Positions 24,283 to 36,822 of a DNA stretch of 64,000 nucleotides are shown here, piece after piece. Within the stretch, counting starts at the first letter, position 1; the number at the start of each line of letters is the position of its first letter. The notes beneath the pieces are model-generated. The model did no database searches. It was not told the DNA's origin and saw only the letters and a list, made by a program, of their open reading frames with translations. Source of the DNA: Strobilurus pachycystidiatus (taxonomy: Eukaryota > Basidiomycota > Agaricomycetes > Agaricales > Physalacriaceae); assembly GCA_019915135.1 (NCBI GenBank), contig JAHLMK010000007.1:992001-1056000 (forward strand). The letters are read 5' to 3'. A program made the position numbers and the translations under genes.

Positions 24283-24291
24283 GTAAGTTAT
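24283..24291. repeat. Left target-site duplication of the MITE
   Basis: GTAAGTTAT directly before the left terminal repeat, matching the sequence directly after the right terminal repeat at 24713-24721. Confidence 0.88.
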
Positions 24292-24712
24292 TAGTCTCAT
24301 ACCCGACGGTCATAGCCACCCTAAAAGGGAACCCGGCTATGACCGTCTGGGATCGACCAAATCAATCTGGCAGGGTGATGCGCTCGCGTTCACGGTCAAC
24401 TTTCGATGTCTTTTACCTTCCACACTCACCACTGAGCTCACTGTGTACCGGGGAAGTTGGATCAATGAATGAATAGATTTGTTTTGTAAAAATAAAAAAT
24501 CAGCCCAATAGCGTGTCCATCTTCCCAATGCCAAACAACTTTGCGTGATGTGACCACTCGACGCTGCGAAAGCTGCGAATGCATCCTTTGGCAGAGGGGA
24601 ACGTGACCCGAGAACGCCGAACGCATCACCCCGCCAAATTGATTTGGTCGATCCCAGACGGTCATAGCCGGGTTCCCTTTTAGGGTGGCTATGACCGTCG
24701 GGTATGAGACTA
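24292..24712. mobile_element. 421-bp non-autonomous DNA transposon (MITE), Mutator-like
   Basis: The ends TAGTCTCATACCC are inverted repeats, identical over 75 bp (24292-24366 against 24638-24712) and similar for about 25 bp more. The element is flanked by the 9-bp direct repeat GTAAGTTAT at 24283-24291 and 24713-24721, a target-site duplication. Nine bases and long terminal repeats fit the Mutator superfamily. Each terminal repeat contains its own hairpin. The middle has no open frame of note, so it would depend on a transposase elsewhere. Confidence 0.88.
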
Positions 24713-24721
24713 GTAAGTTAT
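24713..24721. repeat. Right target-site duplication of the MITE
   Basis: GTAAGTTAT directly after the right terminal repeat. The pair is perfect, suggesting a fairly recent insertion. Confidence 0.88.
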
Positions 24722-24790
24722 ATTGCCGCATCGTTCACTTTTTAATGGGACAATTAAATAAACACTCCTTAGTACGAACATAAACTACGA

Positions 24791-26374
24791 CTAAACAGGC
24801 TCCGGAACACTATCAGTCAACGCCCTAGGCGATCCCAAGTTGGGCGATCCGTCGGAATGCCATCCAACCTCTGTCAAGAAACGAATGGCGGTCAGACCTG
24901 ATCCGGAATGCAGCCTGGGAGCATGGACATACGTTGAACCATCGTATAACGACTGCCGTCGCAAAGTGCAGGTACGGTCGAAGAGGCATGGTAAACCATC
25001 CATATCTGTGCGGCACTTGGGCTGGTGAAGAAACCATTGTGACCAGGCTAACAAGATGTTAGTCAAACGGCGATGGAACTCGGCATGATCTTCGAATCAC
25101 CTCGTTGGATCTGCAAATCCAATGACCAAGATCAGCCATATTTCTTTGTTATCGAGAGAAACTCCGACTAACCCATTGGCGCCGGTGAATATGGGACTGC
25201 CATACTTCGTCCAGGAACTGGCGTTGAGAGGATCAGACCCAGTGAGCTCGAGGCTACCAAGAGAATATCCAGTGCCAGCACAATTGGATGCAGAGAATAC
25301 GATCCATGTTCGTCCGTCGTGGTACAGAGCAGCTACAGGATCTCAGTATACAAGTCCTCCAAAATAAGAAAAGGAAAGGTCCCACCTGGCCCTTCGTTGA
25401 CGTTAGCGCCAACGGTCTCCCAAGACAACGTCGGCGTGGAAATCTTGACGGCATTACCAACGGTGGTCGCGCTGGTCATCTGACTGTGGAATGCTGTGAG
25501 ATGAATGACCAAAGAGTGAATGTCGAGAGATTTACGCGATGTAGAGGCATTGGTCTTCGAGAACTGTGAGTGAAAGAAGACCTCTGCGATGATAGAGTCA
25601 CGCACAAGCACCATCCCAGCTTGAGTACACAAGATACCGCGTAGTTCCCAGAACCAAGACTGTGGCATCGATGGACCAGACATCCCTGTTCGGGATAGTG
25701 ATACGACCTGGAAGTGGCACAGATAAGTTGACGTCTTTTGGTGTAAACGTTGTCGCAGTTACTTGCATAGCTCCAGGTAGAATCCCAAATAATGTTCGAA
25801 GAGCCTCTCAAAACGTGGATGTGCTGGTTATCAAACGTCCCGCTAGTTCCAGCGGAGTAATATCTGGAACAAGACAGTTCTCAGGTTCTCTTCGACCGGG
25901 CGGAATCCGCGGCAGACATACATGAACCATGCACCCTCAGAAGACTGCCCTGTGTGGACGTTGAACCTCGAAAGTGACGAAGTTGGAAGGAATATGACGC
26001 ACAATGAATTTCGGGTGCCCAAACGTTGCAGCATCTGGACGACGTGCTGTCAGTCCAGACGACCTTCGGCGTAGCAGTCTTTAAGCCTGCGACGGTGGTT
26101 GCTCGCGTAATTTGGATGTTCGTCCATGTGGTCGTAGTCAAGTCTACAAGGTTCGTTCTTTAGGCTTTCAATGCTCGTTTAGGAAGAGACTGACAGTAGT
26201 ATCCTTCGTGGTACACCTACAAACGCCTAGTGAGCGAGATGCGTCAAATCGCGTGGTTATACTCACCATGAACGGGTCAGACCCATCAGTCGCCTTGACA
26301 GGATTTGAGAATGCGAATGACGGGACCGTCTGAGAGAGAACGAGACAAAACAGTGCTACGGCTGCAAGGAACAT
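24791..26374 (-). CDS. Secreted glycoside hydrolase family 43 (arabinofuranosidase-like)
   Basis: Plant cell-wall arabinan or arabinoxylan side-chain hydrolase. The start at 26374 (MFLAAVALFCLVLSQ) gives a clear signal peptide. After splicing the order is KATDGSDPFMVYHEGYYYL with the family Asp in DPF, TTTTWTNIQITRATT, SSRCCNVWAPEIH, PTLSWETVGANVNEGP with the likely catalytic Glu, GHNGFFTSPSAAQIWMVYHA, CDGSRYTMVQ, and VGWHSDGSPNLGSP at the end. This is the pattern of fungal GH43 enzymes of the exo-arabinofuranosidase subgroup. At least eight short introns. A TATA-like box lies 37-46 bp upstream. The middle exons were placed by motif and are approximate. Confidence 0.88.
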
Positions 26375-26679
26375 CTTGTAGCTTTGAATGAGTCCCAAAA
26401 GTCTTCGTTCTTTTATATTCAGTATATTTAATGAGTGGGCGGACCGCCTCTGGGGACCGAAACCCCAAGACCAAACCATCTGATAAACCGCCGTCCCGAG
26501 GAAATATCCGAAGGTCAGTTTGGCTAAACCGTGACCTGTAAAACTTGCCAACCCGCGCCCGGTTCATCTTCGGTGGGCGTACGAGCGACATTGCGAGTCG
26601 CGTGATAAGCTTAAACGTACGAAACACAAGGCGAGATACACCGCATATCCAGAGTACATTGAGAGGTGTAAGGCGGTAA
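26375..26679 (-). promoter_or_regulatory. GH43 promoter region with TATA-like box
   Basis: About 305 bp between the GH43 start and the stop of the next minus-strand gene. GAATATAAAA on the minus strand at 26411-26420 is a good TATA candidate. No other structure was seen. Confidence 0.5.
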
Positions 26680-28396
26680 TTAACCGAGCAGTCCCTTGAC
26701 ATACTTTAGAAGATCTTTTCCCTGTACCGAGTCAGATATTGAGGCGTTCACGACATTGGATCGACTCACCCCACGCGCCTTGACACCGTCTACCATAGCA
26801 CTCACTCCTCCGTCAACCTCCGACGCACTCTGCCCTTCCGCGCCTTCGACGGTACGGAGACTACTGAGCTGTGACCTCTGCGCCATCCCGTACCTCAACA
26901 CTACAGTTAACACCGCACGCCAACCTTCTAATTCGCCTTGACCAGTCAACGAGGCCGCACTGGAACTCGGCCGCATGTTCGAATTGAGAGAGGGTATCAC
27001 TGTTGAGCGCACGACAAAGGGACAGTATGACCGATGTTCCTTGAGCAGGTCAAATTGTCTACGCGCCGGCGGACGGCTGGGACTGGCCGTGGAAATCGAA
27101 GAGTCACCTGGTGGCGCAAACGCCCATAAGCCTACCCGCCGTTGACATAATGTGCAATGAAGAAGCGGGTCTTGCTTGGTCGATAACGATATGGGAGGCA
27201 GACTCAGTCGTCTCGATGGTGTTCCGGGGCGACTAGCAGAAGGAGACTCTCGGCGGCGTGCGGGGCTTCCGGGAACAGATGGAGCGACAGAGCCTGCTCT
27301 CGAGAGGGATGGGGAACGGGTCGTGAGAGGTAGAGGGGATGCTATCGTCCAGCCGAACAAGGCTGTCAGTAGTGCCGTCTCAGAGTGTTCCTCGACGGGT
27401 GACGTTGCGTCTGCTAATGTATATAGTTGGACACTAGCTTGAAGGGATGCCAGTTGATTGGCAGTCTACGGAAATCGATAAGCATGAGCTGTGGCGTAGA
27501 CTTGTGGCCGCTCACCAAGGGATGCTTCGTTTCAATATCTTTCACAAGATGCTCTACGGCAACGGCATTGGCTTTGAGGTCTCGGATCGCCGCAGTCGGA
27601 GACTGGAGCGGTATGCGGTAGATCGAAGCTAGGAAACTCTAAATACATGGGCTCGAATTGATGGGACGGACGCACCATCGCACTGCTTCGTCTTCCACGG
27701 ACACCCGTTCTTGTGAGAGTTGACTAGTGAGACCTTCTGTTTCTCAATCAGTGCATTCGCTGCGTCCCGCGACATGCCGTCCTTTCCAGCGACGACCCAC
27801 GAGGCATTGCATATGCCACAAAGCAGTCTATCCTTCCCGTCGTTGACCCAGCCACACTTTGACGCCGCCACCGCATCCAGCGCCGATGGCTTGTTCGCGT
27901 AAGTCGCGAGTTTGAAGGTAGACAGCCGAGACAGAAAAGACGATATGGATGATGGACGATATTCGACATGGCTAGACACTGGCGCGGGCTCTGCGAATTT
28001 GAAGGGAAAGGCTTTGCGCGTACGTGTGGCAGCGCGGGACAGAATGGCTGTCAAATGTGGCGTGCCCTTTGAGTATGCTTCCGTGGATCTACATGGGTTG
28101 AGCGGCGAGCAGATGCCTGGTAAAGAGAGTGCTGACTGTTCCTTGCTCTTGATGCCGTATTTTGCCAGAGTCGAGTACAAAGAACGCGCGGTGTGTGACC
28201 TCTTGAGCGGGGGCGGCTGATGTTCCTGCTGAGAGACGGCGTCATCCAATGATTGAAAGGCATCGTCCAGTTTACGCTATCAGACTCGGTTAGTCACCCA
28301 GAAAGTAGCTACAAGCAAAGAACACACCTTTCTCGCTCTGACTGCCTGGATTGACTGGTCGACCTCAGTCGTATTGCTCTCGAGGCCGGAGGACAT
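26680..28396 (-). CDS. C3HC zinc-finger protein (Rsm1/ZC3HC1-like)
   Basis: Nuclear protein of the NIPA/Rsm1 family, linked in other fungi to the nuclear basket and mRNA export. The start MSSGLESNTTEVDQ is at 28396. The C3HC zinc finger is visible as SKCGWVNDGKDRLLCGICNA, then SWVV and a His/Cys pair in SHKNGCPW. It continues as IYRIPLQSP, LVKDIETKHPL and, after an intron at about 27468-27522, TANQLASLQASVQLYTL. The C-terminal half has CTLCQRRVGLWAF, a second Cys-rich patch typical of the Rsm1 domain, and the protein ends in KDLLKYVKGLLG. Exons join in frame across short introns. Confidence 0.87.
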
Positions 28397-28723
28397 GATG
28401 ATGGTTGGACTTACGGAAATGTGTGGCTGTGCAGACCACTCGCAGGCGTTTCCTCTGGCTACCAAACATGGACCTATATATTCATAGGCACTTGAACATT
28501 GCAAGTAAACTCAAGGGATATTCTTCTTCTTGAACTCGGAGTGCTTTGGATACAATTCGATTAATTATGTCCTGGGATACACTTCAGTCCGACTCAATTG
28601 AACTGTTCTATCACAACAGCTTCTGTCTAGACGCTTCAGTCCGTCTTTACCCCATAACATCAAGTTAATGTACACAGTCCTTGGGAGCTATCATACACAT
28701 CAAGAAGTCACAGATCCCGTCTC
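28397..28723. other. Intergenic region between two minus-strand genes
   Basis: About 330 bp holding the promoter of the C3HC gene and the 3' UTR of the LYR-motif gene. Nothing else seen. Confidence 0.5.
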
Positions 28724-29215
28724 TCATTCTTTCGTGGCTTCTTCTGATTTCTGGTCACTCGAGGCAAGTCCCGGTTCCTTGTCCGCTCCGGGATACATGC
28801 GCCTCAAATGACGGTACTTGCGTAAGGAATACAAAGCGATGGTCTCTAGAGGTCGGTCAGTATGGGAGAACATTCGCCTGGTGAGACCTGGCACCCACCA
28901 CTCTTGATGTACTCCCCAAACTTGAGGGCCTTTTCGATTTCGTCTGGACTGGTCAGATTCCTGTTCTCTAAGAATAGATGGGCCGCGGCCGGTTAGGCGC
29001 GCATAATCATTGAGGGCACCAAGCGACGGGCGTACTCTCAAACAGCCTTCGCATTCTGCCATTGAAGTCGTACCTGTAAGGCAGCGAACGTGTGTCACAA
29101 GACCCCATCATTGCAAGGGAATCCACAAGGAGATAACACACGAAGGATCCGGATAGTCTCTCCCAAGAGCACGCAGTTCTTTGTATAAGGCTATGACTCG
29201 AGACCGAGTCGACAT
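28724..29215 (-). CDS. LYR-motif mitochondrial protein (ETFRF1/LYRM5-like)
   Basis: A small protein of about 100 residues assembled from four exons. The start MSTRSRVIALYKELRALGRD at 29215 has the LYR-type motif, here LYK. It continues DPSYDFNGRMRRLFE, KNRNLTSPDEIEKALKFGEY and ETIALYSLRKYRHLRRMY. The final ALYSLRKYR segment matches the animal regulator of electron-transfer flavoprotein, ETFRF1, better than other LYR proteins. LYR proteins act in the mitochondrial matrix with the acyl carrier protein. The exon pieces in other frames are misleading alone; the joins give AAG and GAG codons exactly at the borders. Confidence 0.85.
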
Positions 29216-29963
29216 CGCGTTTGTGCCAGCGGAGTGATAGCCTGGGACAAGTCGAAGATGGTCACGACCACTGGGATCACCATGTGGTCATCACTTTCGT
29301 TCGCCCGTCCCGCGATCATTGAATTTGACATTCACGTACAGACGAACGTTCAATTGATCCAATGTGCCAAGCCCAGCTTTGCTCTCATTTGGTCGTGTGC
29401 GCTGTACTCCCTCCGCCCTGCTCTAAAAATAACCCTTCACTTAGACCCAACGAGCGCTTTTTGTCAATGATCAAGAGTATTTGACCTCGAAAACTTCACG
29501 TCCACGTGTAAGAACTGTGTAGAATCAGATGTGGCTGCCACAGTTCTGAATGGGACACACAAACGCGCCACAAGTATGGCTCCGAGACAGGGCCGCCTCA
29601 TCAAAAGATGGGCTATTTGCCGAGGTAGTTATCAGTCTCAGAGGACTAACAGTAAGTACTTATACGACCTTCCGCGGTTTCTCGTCCTTCTTTCACCCAA
29701 GTCTACATAGCCTGGTGCAATCAATTTGACAGCTTTCTACACGCGGTATGGCATCGCACCCCGTCATATCCGAGGGCCGAAATGTTGTGGAACACCATCA
29801 TGTGTATGATCGGTGATTGGACGAGGGAACGAACGTGCAAGGTCGGACTGGCCCGATACCCTTCCTGGTAAGCAATATTCGAGTAGAATCCATGTCGTTA
29901 TATAAAGGGTGGCTTTACCTGTTTGGATCCTTATCTCCCTCTTCGTTACCCGACAAGCTCACG
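29216..29963. promoter_or_regulatory. Divergent promoter region with PHO84 TATA box
   Basis: About 750 bp between two divergent starts. TATATAAAG at 29899-29907 lies 57-65 bp before the phosphate transporter start and is a strong TATA candidate. No gene was recognised in the rest. Confidence 0.6.
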
Positions 29964-32088
29964 ATGTCTGAAAAGGGCTCCGTCGCCTCCGCCACTGGTA
30001 ACAAGATCTCCTCGGGCTACGCCCTCGACGAGCGTCGTCGTGCGGCTTTGGCCGAGGTCGACAACGCCAAGTTCTCGTACGTCGATCGGCGTCCCTGCCT
30101 TGGCTCGTCTGACCAGTAACTCTCAGTTGGTTCCATGCCAAGGTTTGTGCTGTGGCTGGCGTAGGCTTCTTCACCGATGCGTACGTTTTTCGGTTCCTCG
30201 AAAAGTCAATCGGTCTCGCTGACATCGCCGCCGACATCGTAGCTATGATATTTTCGCCATCAGCATCGCTTCGACCATGCTTGGATACGTCTACGGCAAG
30301 GGTGCGCAGTAGTTCTCTCGCCATTGAGCTTCATCCTTACACCCTGACCAGGTCAAGCCTTGAGCGTTAACCAGGACCTCGGTGTGAAGGTTGCCACCCC
30401 CGTTGGTACCCTCGTCGGTCAACTCCTCTTTGGTTGGCTTGCAGACCATGTCGGCCGTAAGCGCATGTGTAAGTTTGTCCACGATCCCATCCATCACCCT
30501 AAAAAAGCCTGACATGTTCCTTCCAGATGGTGTCGAACTCATCATCATAATTATGGGATCCTTCGCACAGGCACTGTGTGGCAGTGGTCCGGCGGTTCAC
30601 ATCATTGGTACTATTATTGTGTGGCGGTTCATCGTGAGTATCTACTTCCATCTTCAGACAGTCGACTTAGCCGTTTATAGATGGGTGTCGGTATTGGCGG
30701 TGACTACCCCCTCAGCGCTATCATTTCCTCCGAGTTCGCGGCTACCAAGATTCGTGGGCGCATGATGACCGCTGTGTTCGCGTCTCAAGGATGGGGTAAC
30801 TTCAGTAAGTAACCCGAGATCTATCAAGGTTTCGCATAGACTGAATTACACCAAAGCTGCTTGCCTGGTCGGCTTAATTGTCGTATCCGCCTACAAGAGC
30901 GCCATTATCGGTGATACCGCCCCCAACTACTTCCATGTTGACTATTGCTGGCGCCTCCTCATCGGTCTCGGATGCGTTCCTGGCGTTATTGCGCTCTACT
31001 TCCGGTTGACTATCCCGGAGACTCCTCGTTTCACCATGGATATCGAGCGCAATCTCCAACAGGCTTCGACTGATATCGAGAACGTCCTCACGACTGGAAA
31101 GTCTGAGCGCGACCCCGACGCTGTTATTGCCCACAACCCTGCCCCCAAGGCTACATGGGCCGACTTCAGATCCCACTTTGGCAAATGGGAGAACATGAAA
31201 GTCCTCATTGGGACTTCTTACTCCTGGTTCGCTCTCGACGTAAGCGGAGTCCGACTTTTTCAGCTCGGATAGTCATTGACGCCCGTTCCAGATTGCCTTT
31301 TACGGTCTTGGCTTGAACTCAAGTGTTATCCTGACCGCTATCGGGTTCGGTTCTCCTGTCACCAAGGGCTCCCGGGGTGTCTACGAGAACCTACACAACA
31401 TTTGTGTTGGTAACCTGATTCTCTCTGTCGCCGGCCTCATTCCCGGTTACTGGGTTTCGTTCCTCTTCATCGACTCATGGGGCCGCAAGCCCATCCAGCT
31501 CATGGGATTCATCATGCTTACCATTATCTTTATCATCATGGGTTCGTGAATAGCAATACCTTTCATGATTTTGAGACTGACCTTTCTGCCAGGATTCGGT
31601 TACGACAAGCTCAACGCCACCACCTCGGCCAAGAATGCTTTCGTTTTCCTTTACTGTCTGGCCAACTTCTTCCAGAACTTTGGCCCCAACACCACCACCT
31701 TTGTTGTTCCCGGCGAGGTGTTCCCCACTCGCTATCGCTCTACCGCCCACGGAATCTCTGCTGCGAGTGGAAAGCTCGGTGCTATTGTCGCTCAAGTCGG
31801 TTTCGCCCGCCTGAAAGACATAGGTGGAAAGAACGCCTTCGTGAAGCATATGTGAGTATCTTCGCGTTGTATGATCATTTCGATTTCTCATCGGTTTGCC
31901 CTTAGCCTTGAGATCTTTGCGTTCTTCATGTTAACTGGTATCTTCTCGACTCTTCTCTTGCCCGAGACCAAGGGCAAGACCCTCGAGGAGCTGTCGAATG
32001 AGGACCAAGAGGACTTCATTGCCCGTACGTGATTGTCCACCCGTTCTGCAAGCTTCTGTTAACCCTAGACCGTCCTCGACAGGTGTAG
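29964..32088 (+). CDS. PHO84: Inorganic phosphate transporter, PHO84 type (MFS)
   Basis: Proton-coupled phosphate uptake at the plasma membrane (PHS family of MFS). The start [14 protein letters not shown] is at 29964. Motifs include [119 protein letters not shown] and [20 protein letters not shown], all typical of the family with twelve membrane segments. About nine short introns. The end is either IART at 32033 by reading on, or, with one more intron, a short RPRQV tail at 32088; the second was chosen because the splice signals are good. Confidence 0.92.
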
Positions 32089-32437
32089 CACCGGCAGATA
32101 CGCGCAATCGCACCGCCGCATGAGCTTGTTTCTACGTACATGCATGCACCTTGTCTGCTATCTCTTCGCTATTTAAAATGGTTTCATACGCGAATACTAA
32201 AGCTACTAGTCACAGTAGTAGGTCACACAGCTAGTATAAATTTAATGGAATCAGGTTTGACCGGCCGCATTGCGTGAGCATTTGAAGCGCGTTGGTTGGG
32301 GTCGATGGAGTGGGCGACACTTGGGCGGGTTCACCGTGAAGCTTGTTGTAGAGTCGGCCTGAGTGGTGTGATCGTGCGCCAGATCGATTGCCTCCGAACA
32401 TGACGCGTTGGTCCTGCACAGACGCCAGCAGCCGAAG
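32089..32437. other. Intergenic region
   Basis: About 350 bp between two plus-strand genes, holding a 3' UTR and a promoter. No repeat or RNA gene seen. Confidence 0.5.
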
Positions 32438-33765
32438 ATGGCTCTCACAATGGCTTACCTTCCACCACCATCACTGCCCGAGCTGGCATGGCCCACCCAG
32501 TTCTGTGCGTTCGTCACGGCGGCGACATATGTCTCGTCGGTGATCACAGGAAACGTCTCCCAGGTCCGTCCACCGTCCAACGCAAAAGGCCACGTCGCTC
32601 ATCGTGCACAGGTCGACCGGCTCTGGACGTTTCTGCCGACAATCTACTCGGCCTACTTCGCCCTCTTGCCTCTGTGGCCGAAGTACACGCAGCCGTTCCT
32701 GCTGTGCCCATATGTCCCGGAGGAGCTCTCCCTGGCTGCGACTGAATACAGCCCTCGCGCGCTGCTCATGTTCGCCCTGACAGTCACCTGGATGTTTAGG
32801 TGTGCACTCTCTCCTTTGGCGTGAAGTAAATCTGATGAGCAGTAGATTGAGTTACAACACATTCCGCCGTGGCCTCTTCAGCCTCCAAGACGAAGATTAT
32901 AGATGGGCTGTCCTCCGATCTCAACTTCCGCCGTGGCTTTTCCAGGTCGTCAACTTGACCTTCATTGCCATTATCCAGAACGTCCTATTGTTCTCCTTGG
33001 GCATACCCACCTACATCGCCGCCGCCAAACAACCCCATGGTTCACTGTCAGCATCTGACGTGATGCTCGCTGCCGCAACGCTTGTCATCCTCCTGCTAGA
33101 GTTCACTGCGGATAATCAGCAATACGCTTACCATGCTTACAAGCAGTCGTATCTCAAAGGAACCGAGTACGATGAACAGAAACAGTGGCCCGGATCTCGT
33201 CTCAATTGGATACCCGCGGATGCAAAGCGCGGTTTCGTGACTCGCGGCTTGTGGGCTTGGTCCCGCCATCCCAACTTTACATGCGAGCAATCGTTCTGGG
33301 TGAGTCACTCGAAAGACGTGTCATTGGAGCGTGTCTGAATGTCTACAGTGGCTGAACGCCTTGTTCCCTGTATTGGCACCGCAGCCTCCTACACTTCCGT
33401 ATGACAGCTTCTCGCAACTCTGGCAGCTGCTGTCCTCGTGTCTATCGTATCTTTCAAGCACACCCGTCTACGAGATCTCTTCCAAACATGTTTTGCAGAC
33501 AATCGCAGAGTTCCTAATCCCATTCTGGCCAATCGCCTCAGCGGCTGCCCTATCGGCACTCTTCTTCTCGTCGACGTTGTACACCGAGAGAATCACACTC
33601 GGCAAGTATCCAACCTATGCTGTGTATCAGCGTAGAGTTGCGATGTTTGGTTTCTTCAAGACATTGGAGATGTCATTGTGGTATCGCTTGAGGGGCGAAG
33701 AAAAGCGCCTAGAGGTAGAAGAGGCTCTTTGGGGTTCTGACAAGGGCAAGAATAAGGAAGAGTAA
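32438..33765 (+). CDS. DUF1295 / steroid-5-alpha-reductase-like membrane protein
   Basis: Integral membrane protein of about 370 residues in four exons. The start MALTMAYLPPPSLPELAWP is at 32438; upstream in-frame codons are not ATG. Several hydrophobic helices are followed by the DUF1295 signature: FTADNQQYAYHAYK, WIPADAKRGFVTRGLWAWSR then HPNFTCEQSFWWLNALFP. The C-terminal end has the helix ALSALFFSSTLYTERI and YPTYAVYQRRVAMFGFF, matching the steroid 5-alpha reductase C-terminal domain. The family includes reductases of lipid double bonds; the substrate is unknown. Confidence 0.88.
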
Positions 33766-34027
33766 ATCTTTCGCTGTACAGTACATAAATAAATTGGACA
33801 TGTAACACTCTCTCTTGCAGTCGAATCAATGATTCGCACATCTCGGTCACGGATCCGTTTGACTCACCGTGCACAAGTAGACATTGAATCTGGTCAGTAC
33901 CACCGTTACGGAACGCAGCCTCCGACAGGTCTCCGAGAGGAAAGGTACTGCGCAGCAGTCGCATTCTGTTGTCAAGCTCCCTCCACCATTCCCTCTCCGC
34001 AGCGATCCCCGGTGTGGCCACCCCGCC

Positions 34028-34037
34028 TTTATATATG
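34028..34037 (+). promoter_or_regulatory. TATA-like box of the GNAT gene
   Basis: TTTATATATG lies 27-36 bp before the ATG at 34064. It leaves little room for a 5' UTR, so the true start site may be close to the ATG. Confidence 0.4.
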
Positions 34038-34063
34038 CGCATCTGGGCTGGAGAGGGACCGCG

Positions 34064-34704
34064 ATGTACCAAACGAACCGCCTCCTCATTCGCCCATTCG
34101 AGGACAGCGACACCCTGAGCGTCGACAGCCTATGGACCGATCCACGAGTCCATCCGTCGCGGACCGCCAGCACGATGCGTCTGCTGCAGGACAAGATCCA
34201 CGCGACCACGTCGCTCATGTTCGTCGTGCTCGAGATGCTGGAGACCGGCGAGTTTGTGGGCATGACGACCATGTCGACCGACGGCGAGTGGGGGATCATG
34301 CTGCGGCCGGAGTTCTGGGGCCTCGGGATCGGCAGGGAGGTCACGCAGTGGTCACTGCAGTATGCTTTCACCACGCTGGAGCTGCCAGAGGTCAATCTAA
34401 GGTAGTCTCCCTCGACGGTGATGAGGAAACGACGTTCATCATATTCATATCAGGGTTTTGGACAGCAATCGCCGAGCGATGCATCTGTACACCAGCGTGT
34501 GAGTAGTATTCGCGTGCTCGCCGGTCTCGCTTGACGCTGTGCAGTGGCTTCATGGACATTGGTGGAGGGTACGGCGTGGTGCAGATGATATATACGCGGA
34601 CAGCATGGGAGGAAGCTCGGGTTCACGAGCTCAAGACTCCCATGGTCGCCTTCGCGTACGGCACTGACGTCTGCGGGCAGACTCTCGTTCAGGCTGTATT
34701 CTAG
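34064..34704 (+). CDS. GNAT-family N-acetyltransferase (RimJ/RimL-like)
   Basis: About 180 residues in three exons. The start MYQTNRLLIRPFEDSD at 34064 gives the usual first strand of the fold. The acetyl-CoA loop is in GIMLRPEFWGLGIGREV. After the first intron VLDSNRRAMHLYTSV-GFMDIGG is the typical motif B of the RimJ/RimL group, and the tail runs through VQMIYTRTAWEE. It probably acetylates a protein N terminus or small amine. Upstream the same frame stays open without a better start. Confidence 0.87.
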
Positions 34705-34865
34705 TCGCGTCATCACACACTTCACCAACTTGAGCACTTATTCTTATTGTCTCCTATTCGCTGCATTTGTATATCTATCCATGTGTGCCTATATATGCGG
34801 CTCCACCCTTGGCCTTGTACTTACTACTTCATCATGGTTTGACTACCGGAATACCTGTGAGAAAG

Positions 34866-36822
34866 CTAATACTCCGCATCGGCACTAACGGGCTGAATGG
34901 CTCTGCGTTTAGCTTCTGCTCTGTTCCGCTCTATACCTTGTTGGACTTCGAACTCCCAATCAGTGCCTAACCAGACAACGGAGTATTCGCCAAGTCCGAC
35001 GATGAATAACGCGACGACCTGGCCTGTGCATTATCAGAGACGTATCATTGCTATCTAACCTTGAGACACACCGATCCAGAGCCCTTGGAGGCCAAGGTCC
35101 GCGCGAAAGGCCAGGAATATACCCATCGGCAAGGCCAGCACGTAGTACGCGACAAAGTTGAATAGCGCTCCGAGATGTTGGCGACCTGCACATATAAGAC
35201 AAGCTGACAGTCGATCGGGTACACACAGCTACCTTGTCCACGTAGTACTCCTCCACATGAACCGGCGAGACCATCAGCAACCTGGAACGAAGCCACAAGA
35301 GGCATCACTTTGCTGACAAGGTACACAACGTTCTCGTCGTCGCTAAAAAGGTAGCCATAGATCTGAACCATTTCAGTCTTTGTATGGAGAGAAGGAGGGG
35401 GCCATACGTCTTTAGTAGCCATCATGATGATCATCACGACAAGGCCGACAATAACGCTGAGCAAAGCCGACGCATGGGCGGTGTGTTTTGCTCCAACAGC
35501 AGAGCGCGAGCCGATGAGGTTCCCAACTCGGTTCGAAGCCGCCACTCCGATCCCGAAGGGTAGCGTGTTGAGGACTGATCAAACATCAGATCAAGTGTGT
35601 AGAACGTCTACGGATGCCGCACTCTGATCAGTGGTCATGATCACTGACTGAGCTGCCAGTGGTAAGGACCCCAGTCGTCCGGCAGCCAATGCGACGATCT
35701 CGAAGGCGGCCCTGGGGAATATTTTAGTTAGTGATAGCGGCGCAAGAAACAGGTAAGAGTCTATCTACCATTCGGTGCCGACCATCAGAATTCCAGGAAC
35801 AGCGAGCTTGAGAAAGACGAGGCAGCTACGAGGATGGAATATTGAAGAGAAAGATATGCATCCCCAACACTCGTTTCGACGATGCGTTGGCGAGAAATAG
35901 GTATAGAGTGACAATAGGAAGAACGAAAGCCAGTAAGTCACAGTCAAAGCAATCGGTGACCCAAGTAGACCAAACGCACGCACGAAGGCGAGATTCAGCC
36001 CGATGTTGACAGGAAAGAGAATGGCAAGGACGACAGTCGACGCGCCCATGATTCCTAGCGGTACCAGTCAGCAGCCTATTCAATTCAAGTTGAAAGCAAG
36101 TAATCACCTTGGCACTGTAGGTATTTCTTCAGGCTTTCGAATCCAATGTAACCAGGAGCACCGAAGATAAGGACACGCAAGAATCGTTGGACATCGATAC
36201 AGAGCTGCTCTGGCTGCCCCAAAAGCAGCAGCACAGGTTCAATGAAAGCCCAAAGTATGCAAACCGGGACAAGAAGAAGCCATAACAAGACGATACATCT
36301 CTGGAAATGGACGGAGAGATCTGTACGCTGGCTTCCTCCGGTAAAGGCTTGGGAGCCCAGCGTATCGAGAGCAGTCGTCCCTCCTAGAGCGACACACCAG
36401 CCTGCAGACTACGTGGGATCATCCTTCGATAGGGAGAAAGGTCAAACACTAGCCAGTAACGAACGCAAGCATGAGTGCGAAAGCGGCCACCGAGAGTTCC
36501 TGCGGGCCAAGACGGCCTACAATGAGAATGGAGACAGTTTGAATCGAGTTCTGTAGGATGTACGACAGGAGCACTAGATTTCCAGAAGCTACTGAGCTCA
36601 AGTCAGGATGGATTAAGGGAGAGACGCACCAGGTGCCGAATCAAGGACTAACGAGCCGAACAGCCCCGGGTAAGTTTTCGCACGGTCCGACCTTTCCAAC
36701 TCGCCATCTTCACCGACGCTCGAGGCCGGCGAGGACCCTACATCGGTCTGGATCTGCCTCGCAAGCATTGGCGACTTTGGTATCAACGGCCTGGTCTCTG
36801 CGGAATTGTGCTGGTGGGCCAT
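34866..36822 (-). CDS. MATE-family multidrug/toxin efflux transporter
   Basis: Cation-coupled antiporter. The start [17 protein letters not shown] is at 36822, with a long cytosolic N terminus. Family signatures are [34 protein letters not shown], the Pro-rich helix [65 protein letters not shown] and [11 protein letters not shown]. It ends PVSADAEY at 34866. Exons join across about eight short introns. It is divergent from the secreted agmatinase, with 378 bp between the starts. Confidence 0.9.
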
